From Actinoplanes sp. DH11 (GTDB lineage: Bacteria; Actinomycetota; Actinomycetes; Mycobacteriales; Micromonosporaceae), in contig NZ_JAHWGU010000012.1 of NCBI RefSeq assembly GCF_020873875.1, positions 124,001-188,000 on the forward strand: a DNA stretch of 64,000 nt. The letters are read 5' to 3'. The translations under genes were made by a program, and so were the position numbers. Each line of letters starts with the position of its first letter. Positions within the stretch are counted from its first letter, which is position 1. Under the pieces are notes generated by a model, which saw only the letters and a program-made list of their open reading frames with translations, had not been told where the DNA came from and ran no database searches. Shown piece after piece: positions 8,001 to 15,213 of the stretch.

Positions 8001-10283
8001 GCCGACCTCAGCCGGTACGCCTCCGACCCGCCCGCAGGCGCCTGGCAGGCGCCGTTCGCCCTGGTCATGATCGCCATCACGGCCGCGATCGCGATGCCCA
8101 AGCCGTGGGCGCACTACGCCTCCGGCCTGGCCGCCGCCCTCGCCACCGTCGGCGCGCCGTACGCGTTCGGCATGCCCTGGTGGGCGCCGCTGCTCGTGGG
8201 CGGGGCGGTCGCCATCGCGTACGGTCTCGCCGCCGTCGCCGCGTCCTCCCCCGCCGCCGCCCGGGCCCGCGCCGCGGTCGCCGCCGCGGTGCTGCTGCAC
8301 GCCGTCGCCACCTGCCTGGTCCGGCCCTGGGCGACCGCGCTCGGGCTGCTGCTCGTGGTGCTGCTGGGTGTGCTGGTCGCGGTGACCGCGCGGCTGCGGA
8401 CGAACGCCGAGGACGCCGAGACCCTCCCCCGCCACCGCGCTCAGATCGGCGGCGCGGCCACCGGCGCGATCCTGCTGGCCCTGCCCGGTGTGTTCGCCGC
8501 GGCCGCCGCCGACCAGGGGTACGACCTGCAGGTGGTGCTGACCGCCGCGCTCGCCGCGTCGAGCATCGGACTGGCCGTGCTGGCCGCCCTCGGCAGGTAC
8601 ATCCCGCAATACCTGCCCTGGGCCACCATCGGCCTCGTCCTGGGCGCGACGATCACCGCGATCACCTCGGTGCCGACCGACTACCCGACGGCGCTGTACG
8701 CCGCGGCGGCGGCCCTGCTGGGTGTCCTCGCCGAGTTGCTGCGCGGCGCCACCCCGGCACCCGTGGCGCCGGTCTCGCCGCTCGACGACCGGACAGCGCC
8801 GCGTTACACCCGGGTCCGGCGCGGCACCCTGCGGGCGTCCGGGCTGACCGCCGGTGGGCTGGGTGAGCGCTGGCTGGCCGACCCGGCGACCGGTGCGGTG
8901 TGGCTGGCACTGCTGCCCACCCTGCTGGCGCTCTTCTCGCTGGCCCCGGCTCTGCGCGCCGCCCTGATCGACCCGCTGAAGCAGGTCAACACGATCTGGG
9001 AGGGCCCGATCCCGGCGCTGGCCATGCCGGACGCCGGCACCGTGGACGCCACCAGCGCCCTGGCCGCGGTGCTGCTCACCGGGGCCGCGGCCCTTGCCGC
9101 GCTCGGTTTCGGCGGCAAGGCGTCGGAGACCGTGCCGGTGATCCTGCCCGGGGTCGCGCTGACCCTGCTGATCACCCCGATCGCGCTGCACGCCGGGTTC
9201 CCGGCGGCTTCCGGCGCGGCGCTCGTCGTCTTCACCATCTCGATGCTCGGGCTGGCGCTCACCCCGCCGCCGGCCGCGACGCGGGCGCCGCTGCTGCGGA
9301 CCACCCGCTACATCGTCTTCGTGGTGGGCCTGCTGGCCGGGGGCGCCGGGCTGGCCGGCAGCCTCGCCGAGGAGCCGCTGACCCTGTTCACACTGGGCAG
9401 CGCGATCGGTGTCGGCCTGGTCGCCGCGATCGGCGGCCGGAGCCAGATGGCCCGCATCCTCGGCTGGCTCTTCGCCGCGCTGATGGGTCAGATGTTCGTG
9501 CTGACGGTGGCGATCTCCGCGGGCCTGGCCCGGCAGTGGGCGGCCTTCGGGGTTCTCGCGGTCGGCGCGGTGCTGCTCTCCCTGGAGGCGGCGCTGCCCC
9601 GGCTGGGCCTGCCGCAGTACCGTGCCGAGGCCGTCACGGTCGAGTGGTGCGGTTACGCCTCCGCGCTCATCGCCGGTGTGCTGGCCTTCGACTCCCCCGC
9701 GCACCTGGCCGCCCTGCTCGCGGCGTTCGGCGCAGTGCTGGGCCTGACCGCGTCCCGGCCGGACCGCACACCGCAGCAGCGGCGCACGCTGTTCTGGGTC
9801 GCGGTCGGTTTCGAGATCGTCGGCTGGTGGCTGTTCATCGCACTGGCCGAGGTGGCCGTGCCGGAGGCGTACACGTTGCCGTTCGCCGCGCTGGCCCTGG
9901 CGGTCGGTGTGGTGGAGGCGCACCAGCGGCCGGACCTGAGCAGCTGGGCGGCGTACGGTCCGGCGCTCATCGCCGCGTTCGTCCCGACCATGGGGATCGT
10001 GCTCGCCGACAGTGGTGGCGACAGTGGCGGCGACACCCGCCCGGTGCTGCTGCTCCTCGGCGCGGTGACGACGCTGATCCTCGGTTCCCGGTCGCAGCAG
10101 CAGGCGCCCGTGGTGATCGGTTCGGTCGCGACCGTCTTCACCGCGCTGTGGTTCGTGTTCAACCTGGTCGGGCCGTGGCTGGTGCTCGTGCCGGTCGGCG
10201 TGGTGCTGCTTCTGCTCGGCGCCACCAGCGAGAACCGGCGGCGCACCCAGGAGCTGCGCAGCGTCCTGTCCAAGATGCGCTGA
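5088..10283 (+). CDS. Giant polytopic membrane protein, SCO7613-C-terminal-like
   Basis: The preferred start is GTG at 5088, which has AGGAGG at 5078-5083; an upstream ATG at 5040 lacks a ribosome site. The product is about 1731 residues. Residues 1-60 are charged and helical, probably coiled coil (DDLARIDASIAELKIRDMQ). Residues 60-190 are very rich in Pro/Ala/Arg (cytosolic, disordered). The rest is an almost unbroken series of hydrophobic Ala/Leu/Val/Gly segments, interrupted by one Pro/Arg-rich loop at about residues 360-450 and a second polar loop near 1215-1260. I estimate more than 35 membrane spans. The first membrane block (ILLGLGALLLGVAAVVFAGV) fits the actinobacterial 'SCO7613 C-terminal domain-containing membrane protein' group, whose function is unknown. 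No catalytic motif was seen. It faces purE convergently. Confidence 0.75.
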   Translation: MAQGDESSYADDLARIDASIAELKIRDMQAASERTKIASKIQAAQFQRDILAHAQKAKGTKSRRTTRRRPPGDGDFPPPPPPGSPAADEPPPPARGAKRSSTATTSAAAPPPASGPDAPPRSTPRATPKAAAGSVPDWAEPGTRHTGPPGVATDGVTLLVDDPPPTERVPPRTRPRRQPPPPEHPPEASTQSVQNILLGLGALLLGVAAVVFAGVAVENPFARTLILALATGIALTVAPGIARRGLTSTGESIAAVGLILLPMTLFALHGSSLAGGSDVPVALYLGITFAITAVAGFLYAGVTRLAAPRYATVIATQPVAPLLAYPLIQSPAGWGLALTAVAVLDLLLLTTVIRTGRLVPRWPVGRPLPADRESLAEADADAERFARRPGAPDPADPAAYAADAPPRPESRPEEPDLIISGLSRPRRRWLPTRIFPGPRPAGAPAAGSVPLAPPATPPSADWLRELTFALLCLACTGALLYSSVALLQAQVVGDALRSGLVLVAAALTAVAAARLLKNPLAMNIAGAVLTLAVIGTAARLADVVSPPWTLVVAAATVAVTGAVVGLLAEPIRRGPQYASTGALTVIGVIVSIDALRAAFAPVAAARPVWNADTATYSQQLAEAVGPSGWLLAFSALLMTIAAALALPSSIRHEGAVAGIALTALAVPASLGLPWSEAPWPLVLASIGLGAAGLWAGTRRIALAHVIAAGVVGLFGAAASLSASWLTAAVLTAIAGAGVMVAIAARQIPVRLFAWLVGDWASGGAALALPGAAVTAALAVTDTGGGPPPTGQATVPALAAGFLAVAGTLSYAAVFQVARREISLPLTLGTGLGAVAMAMAALFAPGAAAPDLWVGALLLGAAGLLFFAKSIDERGRNDRLLDGPDIAAAAATVAICGALSRVAALAFPEAPLAVAGVVVLLVGLGITVLPEDWKRGPSRGLGIAALVVGLIAGAQALVGGLRILSAPGPIWAADLSRYASDPPAGAWQAPFALVMIAITAAIAMPKPWAHYASGLAAALATVGAPYAFGMPWWAPLLVGGAVAIAYGLAAVAASSPAAARARAAVAAAVLLHAVATCLVRPWATALGLLLVVLLGVLVAVTARLRTNAEDAETLPRHRAQIGGAATGAILLALPGVFAAAAADQGYDLQVVLTAALAASSIGLAVLAALGRYIPQYLPWATIGLVLGATITAITSVPTDYPTALYAAAAALLGVLAELLRGATPAPVAPVSPLDDRTAPRYTRVRRGTLRASGLTAGGLGERWLADPATGAVWLALLPTLLALFSLAPALRAALIDPLKQVNTIWEGPIPALAMPDAGTVDATSALAAVLLTGAAALAALGFGGKASETVPVILPGVALTLLITPIALHAGFPAASGAALVVFTISMLGLALTPPPAATRAPLLRTTRYIVFVVGLLAGGAGLAGSLAEEPLTLFTLGSAIGVGLVAAIGGRSQMARILGWLFAALMGQMFVLTVAISAGLARQWAAFGVLAVGAVLLSLEAALPRLGLPQYRAEAVTVEWCGYASALIAGVLAFDSPAHLAALLAAFGAVLGLTASRPDRTPQQRRTLFWVAVGFEIVGWWLFIALAEVAVPEAYTLPFAALALAVGVVEAHQRPDLSSWAAYGPALIAAFVPTMGIVLADSGGDSGGDTRPVLLLLGAVTTLILGSRSQQQAPVVIGSVATVFTALWFVFNLVGPWLVLVPVGVVLLLLGATSENRRRTQELRSVLSKMR

Positions 10284-10297
10284 AGCCGGGTCGGCTT
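10283..10297. terminator. Short hairpin between convergent genes
   Basis: AAGCCG-GGT-CGGCTT forms a 6-bp hairpin at the end of the giant membrane protein gene and before the 3' end of purE. It is a weak bidirectional terminator candidate without a T tract. Confidence 0.3.
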
Positions 10298-10314
10298 CTC
10301 GGTTCGGGGCGGCC

Positions 10315-10812
10315 TCAGCCGAGCAGTTTGGCGCGCAGCGCCGCGTCCTTCTCGCCGACCATCTTCTCCAGCCCTGCTTGGAAGTCGCTCATCCGGCGCC
10401 GCAGCTCCGGATCGGCGGCGCCGAGGATCCGCACCGCGAGCAGGCCGGCGTTGCGGGCCCCGCCGATCGACACCGTCGCCACCGGCACGCCCGCCGGCAT
10501 CTGCACGATCGAGAGCAGCGAGTCCATGCCGTCGAGGTGCTTGAGCGGCACCGGCACGCCGATCACCGGCAGCGGGGTCAGCGCGGCCACCATGCCCGGC
10601 AGGTGTGCCGCGCCACCGGCGCCGGCGATGATCGCCTTGATGCCCCGGTCGGCGGCCGACTCGGCGTAGTCGACCATCTTGCGGACGGTCCGGTGCGCGG
10701 ACACGACACCGACCTCGAACGGCACCTCGAACTCGGCGAGCGCCAGCGCGGCGGCCTCCATGGTGGGCCAGTCCGAGTCGCTGCCCATGATGATGCCGAC
10801 GACGGGTGCCAT
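10315..10812 (-). CDS. purE: N5-carboxyaminoimidazole ribonucleotide mutase
   Basis: PurE converts N5-CAIR to CAIR in de novo purine synthesis. The 165-residue product has the class I signatures GSDSDWP near the N-terminus, SAHRT (catalytic His) and [12 protein letters not shown]. The ATG at 10812 overlaps the TGA of purK by one base (TGATG), which indicates translational coupling and fixes the start. A longer in-frame extension exists upstream but would run through purK. Confidence 0.96.
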   Translation of the reverse strand: MAPVVGIIMGSDSDWPTMEAAALALAEFEVPFEVGVVSAHRTVRKMVDYAESAADRGIKAIIAGAGGAAHLPGMVAALTPLPVIGVPVPLKHLDGMDSLLSIVQMPAGVPVATVSIGGARNAGLLAVRILGAADPELRRRMSDFQAGLEKMVGEKDAALRAKLLG

Positions 10813-11954
10813 CACTTGCCTTCCTGAAGCCATGTCGCGGCCCGCGCGGCACGCGCCCGGACCTCCGCCAGGTCCGAACCCAGCACGGTCACGTGGCCGA
10901 TCTTGCGACCGGGCCGGACCTGCTTGCCGTAGAGGTGGACCCGCGCGTCCGGCACCTCGGCGAACAGGTGGTGCAGCCGCTCGTCGATCGACATGCCGCC
11001 GGGCTCGCCACCGAGCACGTTGGCCATCACGACGACCGGTGCGGTAAGTGCGGTCGAACCCATCGGGTAGTCGAGCACGGCCCGCAGATGCTGCTCGAAC
11101 TGCGAGGTGCGGGCGCCCTCGATGGTCCAGTGCCCGGAGTTGTGCGGTCGCATCGCCAGCTCGTTCACCACGATGCCGTCGTCGGTCTGGAACAGCTCGA
11201 CGGCGAGCAGGCCGACCACGCCCAGCTCGTTCGCCAGGTCGATGGCGAGCTGCTGCGCCTCCAGGGCCAGCTCCTCGTCCAGCTCCTGAGCGGGCGCGAT
11301 CACCTCGACGCAGATCCCGTTCTGCTGCACGGTCTCCACCACCGGGTAGGCCGCGACCTGCCCGAACGGCGACCGGGCCACCAGTGCGGCAAGCTCGCGG
11401 CGCAGCGGCACCTTCTCCTCGACGATCAGCGGGATGCCGGTCGAGATCAGGTCCGCGGCGGCCTCCGGCGAACCGACCATCCAGACACCGCGTCCGTCGT
11501 ACCCCCCGCGCGTGGCCTTGGCCACCACCGGCCAGGACCCACCCGCGAAGGCCTCGATCTCCGCCGCCGACGTCACTCGCTGCCAGCGCGGCACCGGCGC
11601 GCCGAGCGCGGCGAGGCGCTCCCGCATCATGCCCTTGTCCTGGGCGAAGAGCAGCGCCTTCGAGCCCGGGAAGATCTTCACACCCTCGGCCTCGAGTGCC
11701 TCGATGTGCTCGGTGGGCACATGCTCGTGGTCGAACGTGACCGCGTCGCACCCTTTCGCGAACTCACGCAGCGCAGCCAGATCGGTGTGCACCCCGATCG
11801 GGACATCCGCCGCGACGAGCGCAGCACTGTCATCGGGCCGCTCACTGAGCACACGCAGTGACTGGCCGAGGGAAATGGCGGCCTGGTGGGTCATCCGGGC
11901 CAGCTGGCCACCGCCCACCATGCCGACTACGGGCAGACCGGTTCGGGTATCCAT
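10812..11954 (-). CDS. purK: N5-carboxyaminoimidazole ribonucleotide synthase
   Basis: PurK uses ATP and bicarbonate to carboxylate aminoimidazole ribonucleotide, supplying the PurE substrate. The 380-residue ATP-grasp protein has [13 protein letters not shown] at the N-terminus, the ATP-binding strand [17 protein letters not shown] near residue 140 and the metal-binding region [15 protein letters not shown] near residue 265. It is the first gene of a two-gene purK-purE unit. In M. tuberculosis the same pair neighbours fadE25; here the giant membrane protein gene lies between. Confidence 0.96.
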   Translation of the reverse strand: MDTRTGLPVVGMVGGGQLARMTHQAAISLGQSLRVLSERPDDSAALVAADVPIGVHTDLAALREFAKGCDAVTFDHEHVPTEHIEALEAEGVKIFPGSKALLFAQDKGMMRERLAALGAPVPRWQRVTSAAEIEAFAGGSWPVVAKATRGGYDGRGVWMVGSPEAAADLISTGIPLIVEEKVPLRRELAALVARSPFGQVAAYPVVETVQQNGICVEVIAPAQELDEELALEAQQLAIDLANELGVVGLLAVELFQTDDGIVVNELAMRPHNSGHWTIEGARTSQFEQHLRAVLDYPMGSTALTAPVVVMANVLGGEPGGMSIDERLHHLFAEVPDARVHLYGKQVRPGRKIGHVTVLGSDLAEVRARAARAATWLQEGK

Positions 11955-12107
11955 CGCCAGGCCAGCCTAGCGACGAGCAGGCTCGGACCGAAAATCGGGG
12001 AGTACGGGCCACCGCTTCCCCACCCGCAGCCGGAACCGCACCCGCCCTGCGGGCGCTACCGCATGCCCCTCCAGCCGCACCGGGCACAGCGGGTGTGCTC
12101 CTACTCA

Positions 12108-12170
12108 GGCCGACTCGTGTACTCCCTCAGGCGCGCTCGCGTGCTCCCTCGGCCGACTCGTGTACTCCTC
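12108..12170. repeat. Three imperfect 21-bp tandem repeats at end of VOC gene
   Basis: Copies at 12108-12128, 12130-12150 and 12151-12170 follow GGCCGACTCGTGTACTCCCTC with a few changes. The last copy runs into the stop codon of the VOC gene. The rest of the purK-to-VOC gap (11955-12107) shows nothing clear. Confidence 0.6.
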
Positions 12171-12540
12171 AGACCCGGTCGTGGATGGTGATCGCGTAGC
12201 CGTCCGGGTCACTGAAGGTGAAGGTCCGCCCGAACGGGCCGTCGATCGGGCCGGCCAGGATCGGCACGCCGGCCGCGGCGAGGTCGTCGTGCAGGGTCTG
12301 CGCGTCGTCGGCGTGCAGCCACAGGGCCACGCCGGTGCGGAGCCCCGGCGTCGCGGCGTCGAGGTCGACGCCGGGCATCGGGGCTCGCACGGCGAACGGT
12401 ACGGGGCTGGTGGCGAAGACGACGGCGTGCGGCGGGCTGACCGGTGCGCGGCGCAGCCCGAGGCGGGTCTCGTAGAAGTCGGCGGCGGCGTCGAGGTCGC
12501 GCACCTGGAGGGCGATGAAATCGGGTCCGGTGACCGGCAT
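12169..12540 (-). CDS. VOC (glyoxalase/bleomycin-resistance) family protein
   Basis: A single-domain VOC protein of 123 residues with the paired beta-alpha-beta-beta-beta layout (FIALQVRDLDAAADFYETRLGL at the N-terminus, TFSDPDGYAITIHD at the C-terminus). The family covers glyoxalases, dioxygenases and antibiotic-binding proteins; the substrate cannot be read from sequence. ATG 12540 is preferred because GAGGAG sits 7 nt upstream; an upstream ATG at 12561 has no such site and would start inside an operator. It is divergent from a MarR regulator, with two palindromes between the starts, so it is the probable MarR target. Confidence 0.85.
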   Translation of the reverse strand: MPVTGPDFIALQVRDLDAAADFYETRLGLRRAPVSPPHAVVFATSPVPFAVRAPMPGVDLDAATPGLRTGVALWLHADDAQTLHDDLAAAGVPILAGPIDGPFGRTFTFSDPDGYAITIHDRV

Positions 12541-12560
12541 GGCGGTTCTCCTCATCAGCA

Positions 12561-12604
12561 TGTCAGGAACCTGACATGCACGAGCGTATGTCAGGATGCT
12601 GACA
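12561..12604. promoter_or_regulatory. Two MarR-type operators between VOC and MarR genes
   Basis: TGTCAGGAACCTGACA (12561-12576, perfect arms) and TGTCAGGATGCTGACA (12589-12604, one mismatch pair) are centred 28 bp apart. The second covers the A of the MarR start codon. The arrangement predicts that the MarR protein represses both divergent genes. Confidence 0.8.
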
Positions 12605-13152
12605 TGGTGCAAGAAGTGGGTGACCTGAACCTCTCCGTCGGCTACGCCTTGAAGCAGGCCGCCGCGGCGCTGCGCACAGCCATGGACGCGGGGTTGCGTC
12701 CGCTGGGGCTGTCGGTGTCGCAGTACTCCTGCCTGGAACTGCTCGGCCAGCGCCCCGGGCTCTCCGCGGCCGAACTCGCCCGCGGCGCGTTCGTCACCCG
12801 GCAGTCCATGCACGCGGTCCTGCTCGGCCTCGAGGAACGCGGCCTGCTGGAACGGGCCGCCACCGCACCACAGGGCCGGGCCCTGCCGACGCAGCTCACC
12901 GCCGCCGGCCGCGCAGCACTGACCTCGGCCAGCCGGATCGTCGCCGCCGTCGAGCAGCGGATGACGCAGACCCTGACAGCCGGCGGCCGCGACCGCCTGC
13001 ACGCCGACCTGATCGCCTGCGTGGCGGCCCTCAGCACCGACCCCGCCGAGGCCGGCGGCGACAACCCGTCCGCAGCACTCGACGCCAACCAGAGCGCACT
13101 GCCCAGCGACAACCCGGCCTCAGCACTCGGCCCAGATTCATCCCCGGAGTGA
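12604..13152 (+). CDS. MarR-family transcriptional regulator
   Basis: A 182-residue winged-helix regulator of the MarR family. The recognition region is QRPGLSAAELARGAFVTRQS, followed by the wing LLERAATAPQGRALPTQLT. Residues 1-140 make up the usual MarR length. The last 40 residues are a low-complexity tail with two DNPxxAL-type repeats and are unusual. Because a palindromic operator overlaps the ATG and no Shine-Dalgarno sequence is seen, the mRNA may be leaderless and autorepressed. It is divergent from a VOC gene, a common MarR arrangement for electrophile or drug response. Confidence 0.88.
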   Translation: MVQEVGDLNLSVGYALKQAAAALRTAMDAGLRPLGLSVSQYSCLELLGQRPGLSAAELARGAFVTRQSMHAVLLGLEERGLLERAATAPQGRALPTQLTAAGRAALTSASRIVAAVEQRMTQTLTAGGRDRLHADLIACVAALSTDPAEAGGDNPSAALDANQSALPSDNPASALGPDSSPE

Positions 13153-13188
13153 AAGCCGCCCCGGGCCCCCGCACCCGCAGAAAGAGCG

Positions 13189-15201
13189 TCAGGCAGGCAT
13201 GACGTCCGGGCGGAGACGGACCGCCAGGTCTTCCGGCGTGCTGACCGGGCGGTCGCAGACGAACCCCCGGCAGACATAGGCGGCCGGACCGCCGTCGATC
13301 AGCGGCCGGTCCGCCAGCAGCGGCACCCCCGGCCGGTCCGGTTCCCCCACGACGATCACCGTGCCGCCCGGTGCGGACCGGTGGGCGGCCTCCACCAGCG
13401 CGCCCGCGGCTGCGGGGTCGGTGGTGGCGACGGCGATCTCGTACGGCCCGGTCAGCGCCGCCTCGGCCACCGCCGCCGCGTAGCCGGCGAACCGCGGGTG
13501 CCCCCCGATCAGCGGGCCGGCCGTGGCGAGCGCCGCGTCGGCCACCTGGCGGTAGGATGTCTCGCCGCTCAGGGCCGCACACGAGACCAGGGCCGCGCAG
13601 ATCGCCGACAGCCCGGACGGGGTGGCGTTGTCGGTGGGGTCGGCGGGGCGGGTGAGCAGCTTCTCCGCGTCGTCGGCCGTGTCGTAGAAGCCGCCGTCGC
13701 CGCTGCCGAACCGGGCCACGGCGACGTCGAGCAGTTGCCGGGCGAGCTCCAGCCACCGCGGCTCGGCCGTGACCTGGTGCACCGCGAGGAAGGCCTCCGC
13801 CACACACCCGTAGTCCTCCAGCACACCGGCCGGTTCCCCGGCCACGCCGTCCCGGGAGACCCGGCGCAGGCGGCCGTCGATGAGGTGCCGGTCGGCGAGG
13901 ATACCGGCGAGCGCGATGGCGGCGTCCCGGGAGGTGGCGGAGCCGGTGAGGACGCCGTGCTCGGCGAGCGCGGTGATCGCCAGGCCGTTCCAGGAGGCGA
14001 CCACCTTGTCGTCGCGGGCCGGCTGGGGGCGTGCGGCGCGGGCGGCGAGCAGGCGCCCGCGGACGTCGCGCCAGCGGTCGGCGATCGGCGGGTCGGCCTC
14101 GTCGATGTCCCGGGCCAGCACGAGGACGCTCCGGCCGTGCTCGAACGTCCCCTCGGGTGTCACCCGGAACAGGTCGGCGGCCCAGGCGCCGTCGTCCGGG
14201 CCGAGGGCGGCCACCAGCTCGGCCGGGTTCCACGCGTAGGTCAGGCCTTCGACCCCGTCGGCGTCGGCATCCAGGGCGGATGCCAGCCCGCCGGACGCGG
14301 TGCCCAGGTCACGCAGCAGGAAGGCGGCCGTCTCGTCGGCGATCCGGCGGGCGAACGACTCGCCGGTGATCCGCCACAGCTGGGTGTAGACCCGCAGCAG
14401 CAACGCGTTGTCGTAGAGCATCTTCTCGAAGTGCGGCACGGTCCAGGTGGCGTCCACCGCGTAGCGGGCGAACCCGCCGGCCAGCTGGTCGTAGATGCCG
14501 CCGCGGGCCATCCGCTCGCACGCGTGCCGGACCGTCTCCAGCGCGTCGGCGGAGCCGGTGCGCTCGTGGTGGCGCAGCAGGAAGAGCAGGTTCATGTGCG
14601 GCGGGAATTTCGGTGCGCCGCCGAAGCCGCCGAACGTGTCGTCCTGATCTTTCGCCAGGCCGGCGGCCGCCGCCGCGAGCAGCTCGGCGGAGATCGGCGC
14701 GGTCGGGCCACCGATCATCTGGGCCCCGCCGACCGCCTCGACGACCGCGGCGCCCTGCGCGAGCACGTCGGCACGCTGCCCGGTCCAGGCGGTGGTGACG
14801 GAGGTGAGCAGCTTGCCGAACGAGTCACGGGGGAAGTAGGTGCCGCAGAAGAAGGGGTCGCCGTCCGGCGTCGCGAAGACCGTCATCGGCCAGCCGCCCT
14901 GCCCGGTCATCGCCTGGGTGGCGGTCATGTAGACGGCGTCGACGTCGGGCCGTTCCTCGCGGTCCACCTTGATCGCCACGAAGCCGTCGTTCATCTGCCG
15001 GGCGATCGCCTCGTCCTCGAAGGACTCGTGGGCCATCACGTGGCACCAGTGGCAGGCCGCGTAACCCACCGAGATGATCACAGGTACGTCGCGGCGGCGG
15101 GCTTCCTCGAACGCTTCGTCCGACCACTCCCACCAGTCGACCGGGTTGTCCCGGTGCTGCTGGAGGTAGGGCGAGGTGGCTTCGGCGAGACGGTTGGCCA
15201 T
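13189..15201 (-). CDS. DUF255 thioredoxin-like/six-hairpin protein (YyaL family)
   Basis: A 670-residue protein of the YyaL/SPATA20 family. Residues 1-160 are the DUF255 thioredoxin-like domain beginning with NRLAEATSPYLQQHRDNPVDW and carrying the family Cys pair in ACHWCHVMAHESFED. The remainder is an alpha/alpha toroid resembling N-acylglucosamine 2-epimerase or cellobiose-epimerase folds, with WNGLAITALAEH near residue 400. Length is typical. The biochemical role of this widely conserved family is not settled; a redox or chaperone function and a sugar-epimerase-like function have both been suggested. The stop lies 12 bp from the GGDEF-EAL gene, but both run minus, with that gene upstream. 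Confidence 0.85.
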   Translation of the reverse strand: MANRLAEATSPYLQQHRDNPVDWWEWSDEAFEEARRRDVPVIISVGYAACHWCHVMAHESFEDEAIARQMNDGFVAIKVDREERPDVDAVYMTATQAMTGQGGWPMTVFATPDGDPFFCGTYFPRDSFGKLLTSVTTAWTGQRADVLAQGAAVVEAVGGAQMIGGPTAPISAELLAAAAAGLAKDQDDTFGGFGGAPKFPPHMNLLFLLRHHERTGSADALETVRHACERMARGGIYDQLAGGFARYAVDATWTVPHFEKMLYDNALLLRVYTQLWRITGESFARRIADETAAFLLRDLGTASGGLASALDADADGVEGLTYAWNPAELVAALGPDDGAWAADLFRVTPEGTFEHGRSVLVLARDIDEADPPIADRWRDVRGRLLAARAARPQPARDDKVVASWNGLAITALAEHGVLTGSATSRDAAIALAGILADRHLIDGRLRRVSRDGVAGEPAGVLEDYGCVAEAFLAVHQVTAEPRWLELARQLLDVAVARFGSGDGGFYDTADDAEKLLTRPADPTDNATPSGLSAICAALVSCAALSGETSYRQVADAALATAGPLIGGHPRFAGYAAAVAEAALTGPYEIAVATTDPAAAGALVEAAHRSAPGGTVIVVGEPDRPGVPLLADRPLIDGGPAAYVCRGFVCDRPVSTPEDLAVRLRPDVMPA

Positions 15202-15213
15202 GTCACCAGCCTC

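Noticed and set aside
5058-9923. A 1621-codon open frame on the minus strand
   Set aside because: It is the shadow of the giant membrane protein gene; composition is Gly/Arg/Gln-rich without domains, as expected for antisense frames in high-GC DNA.
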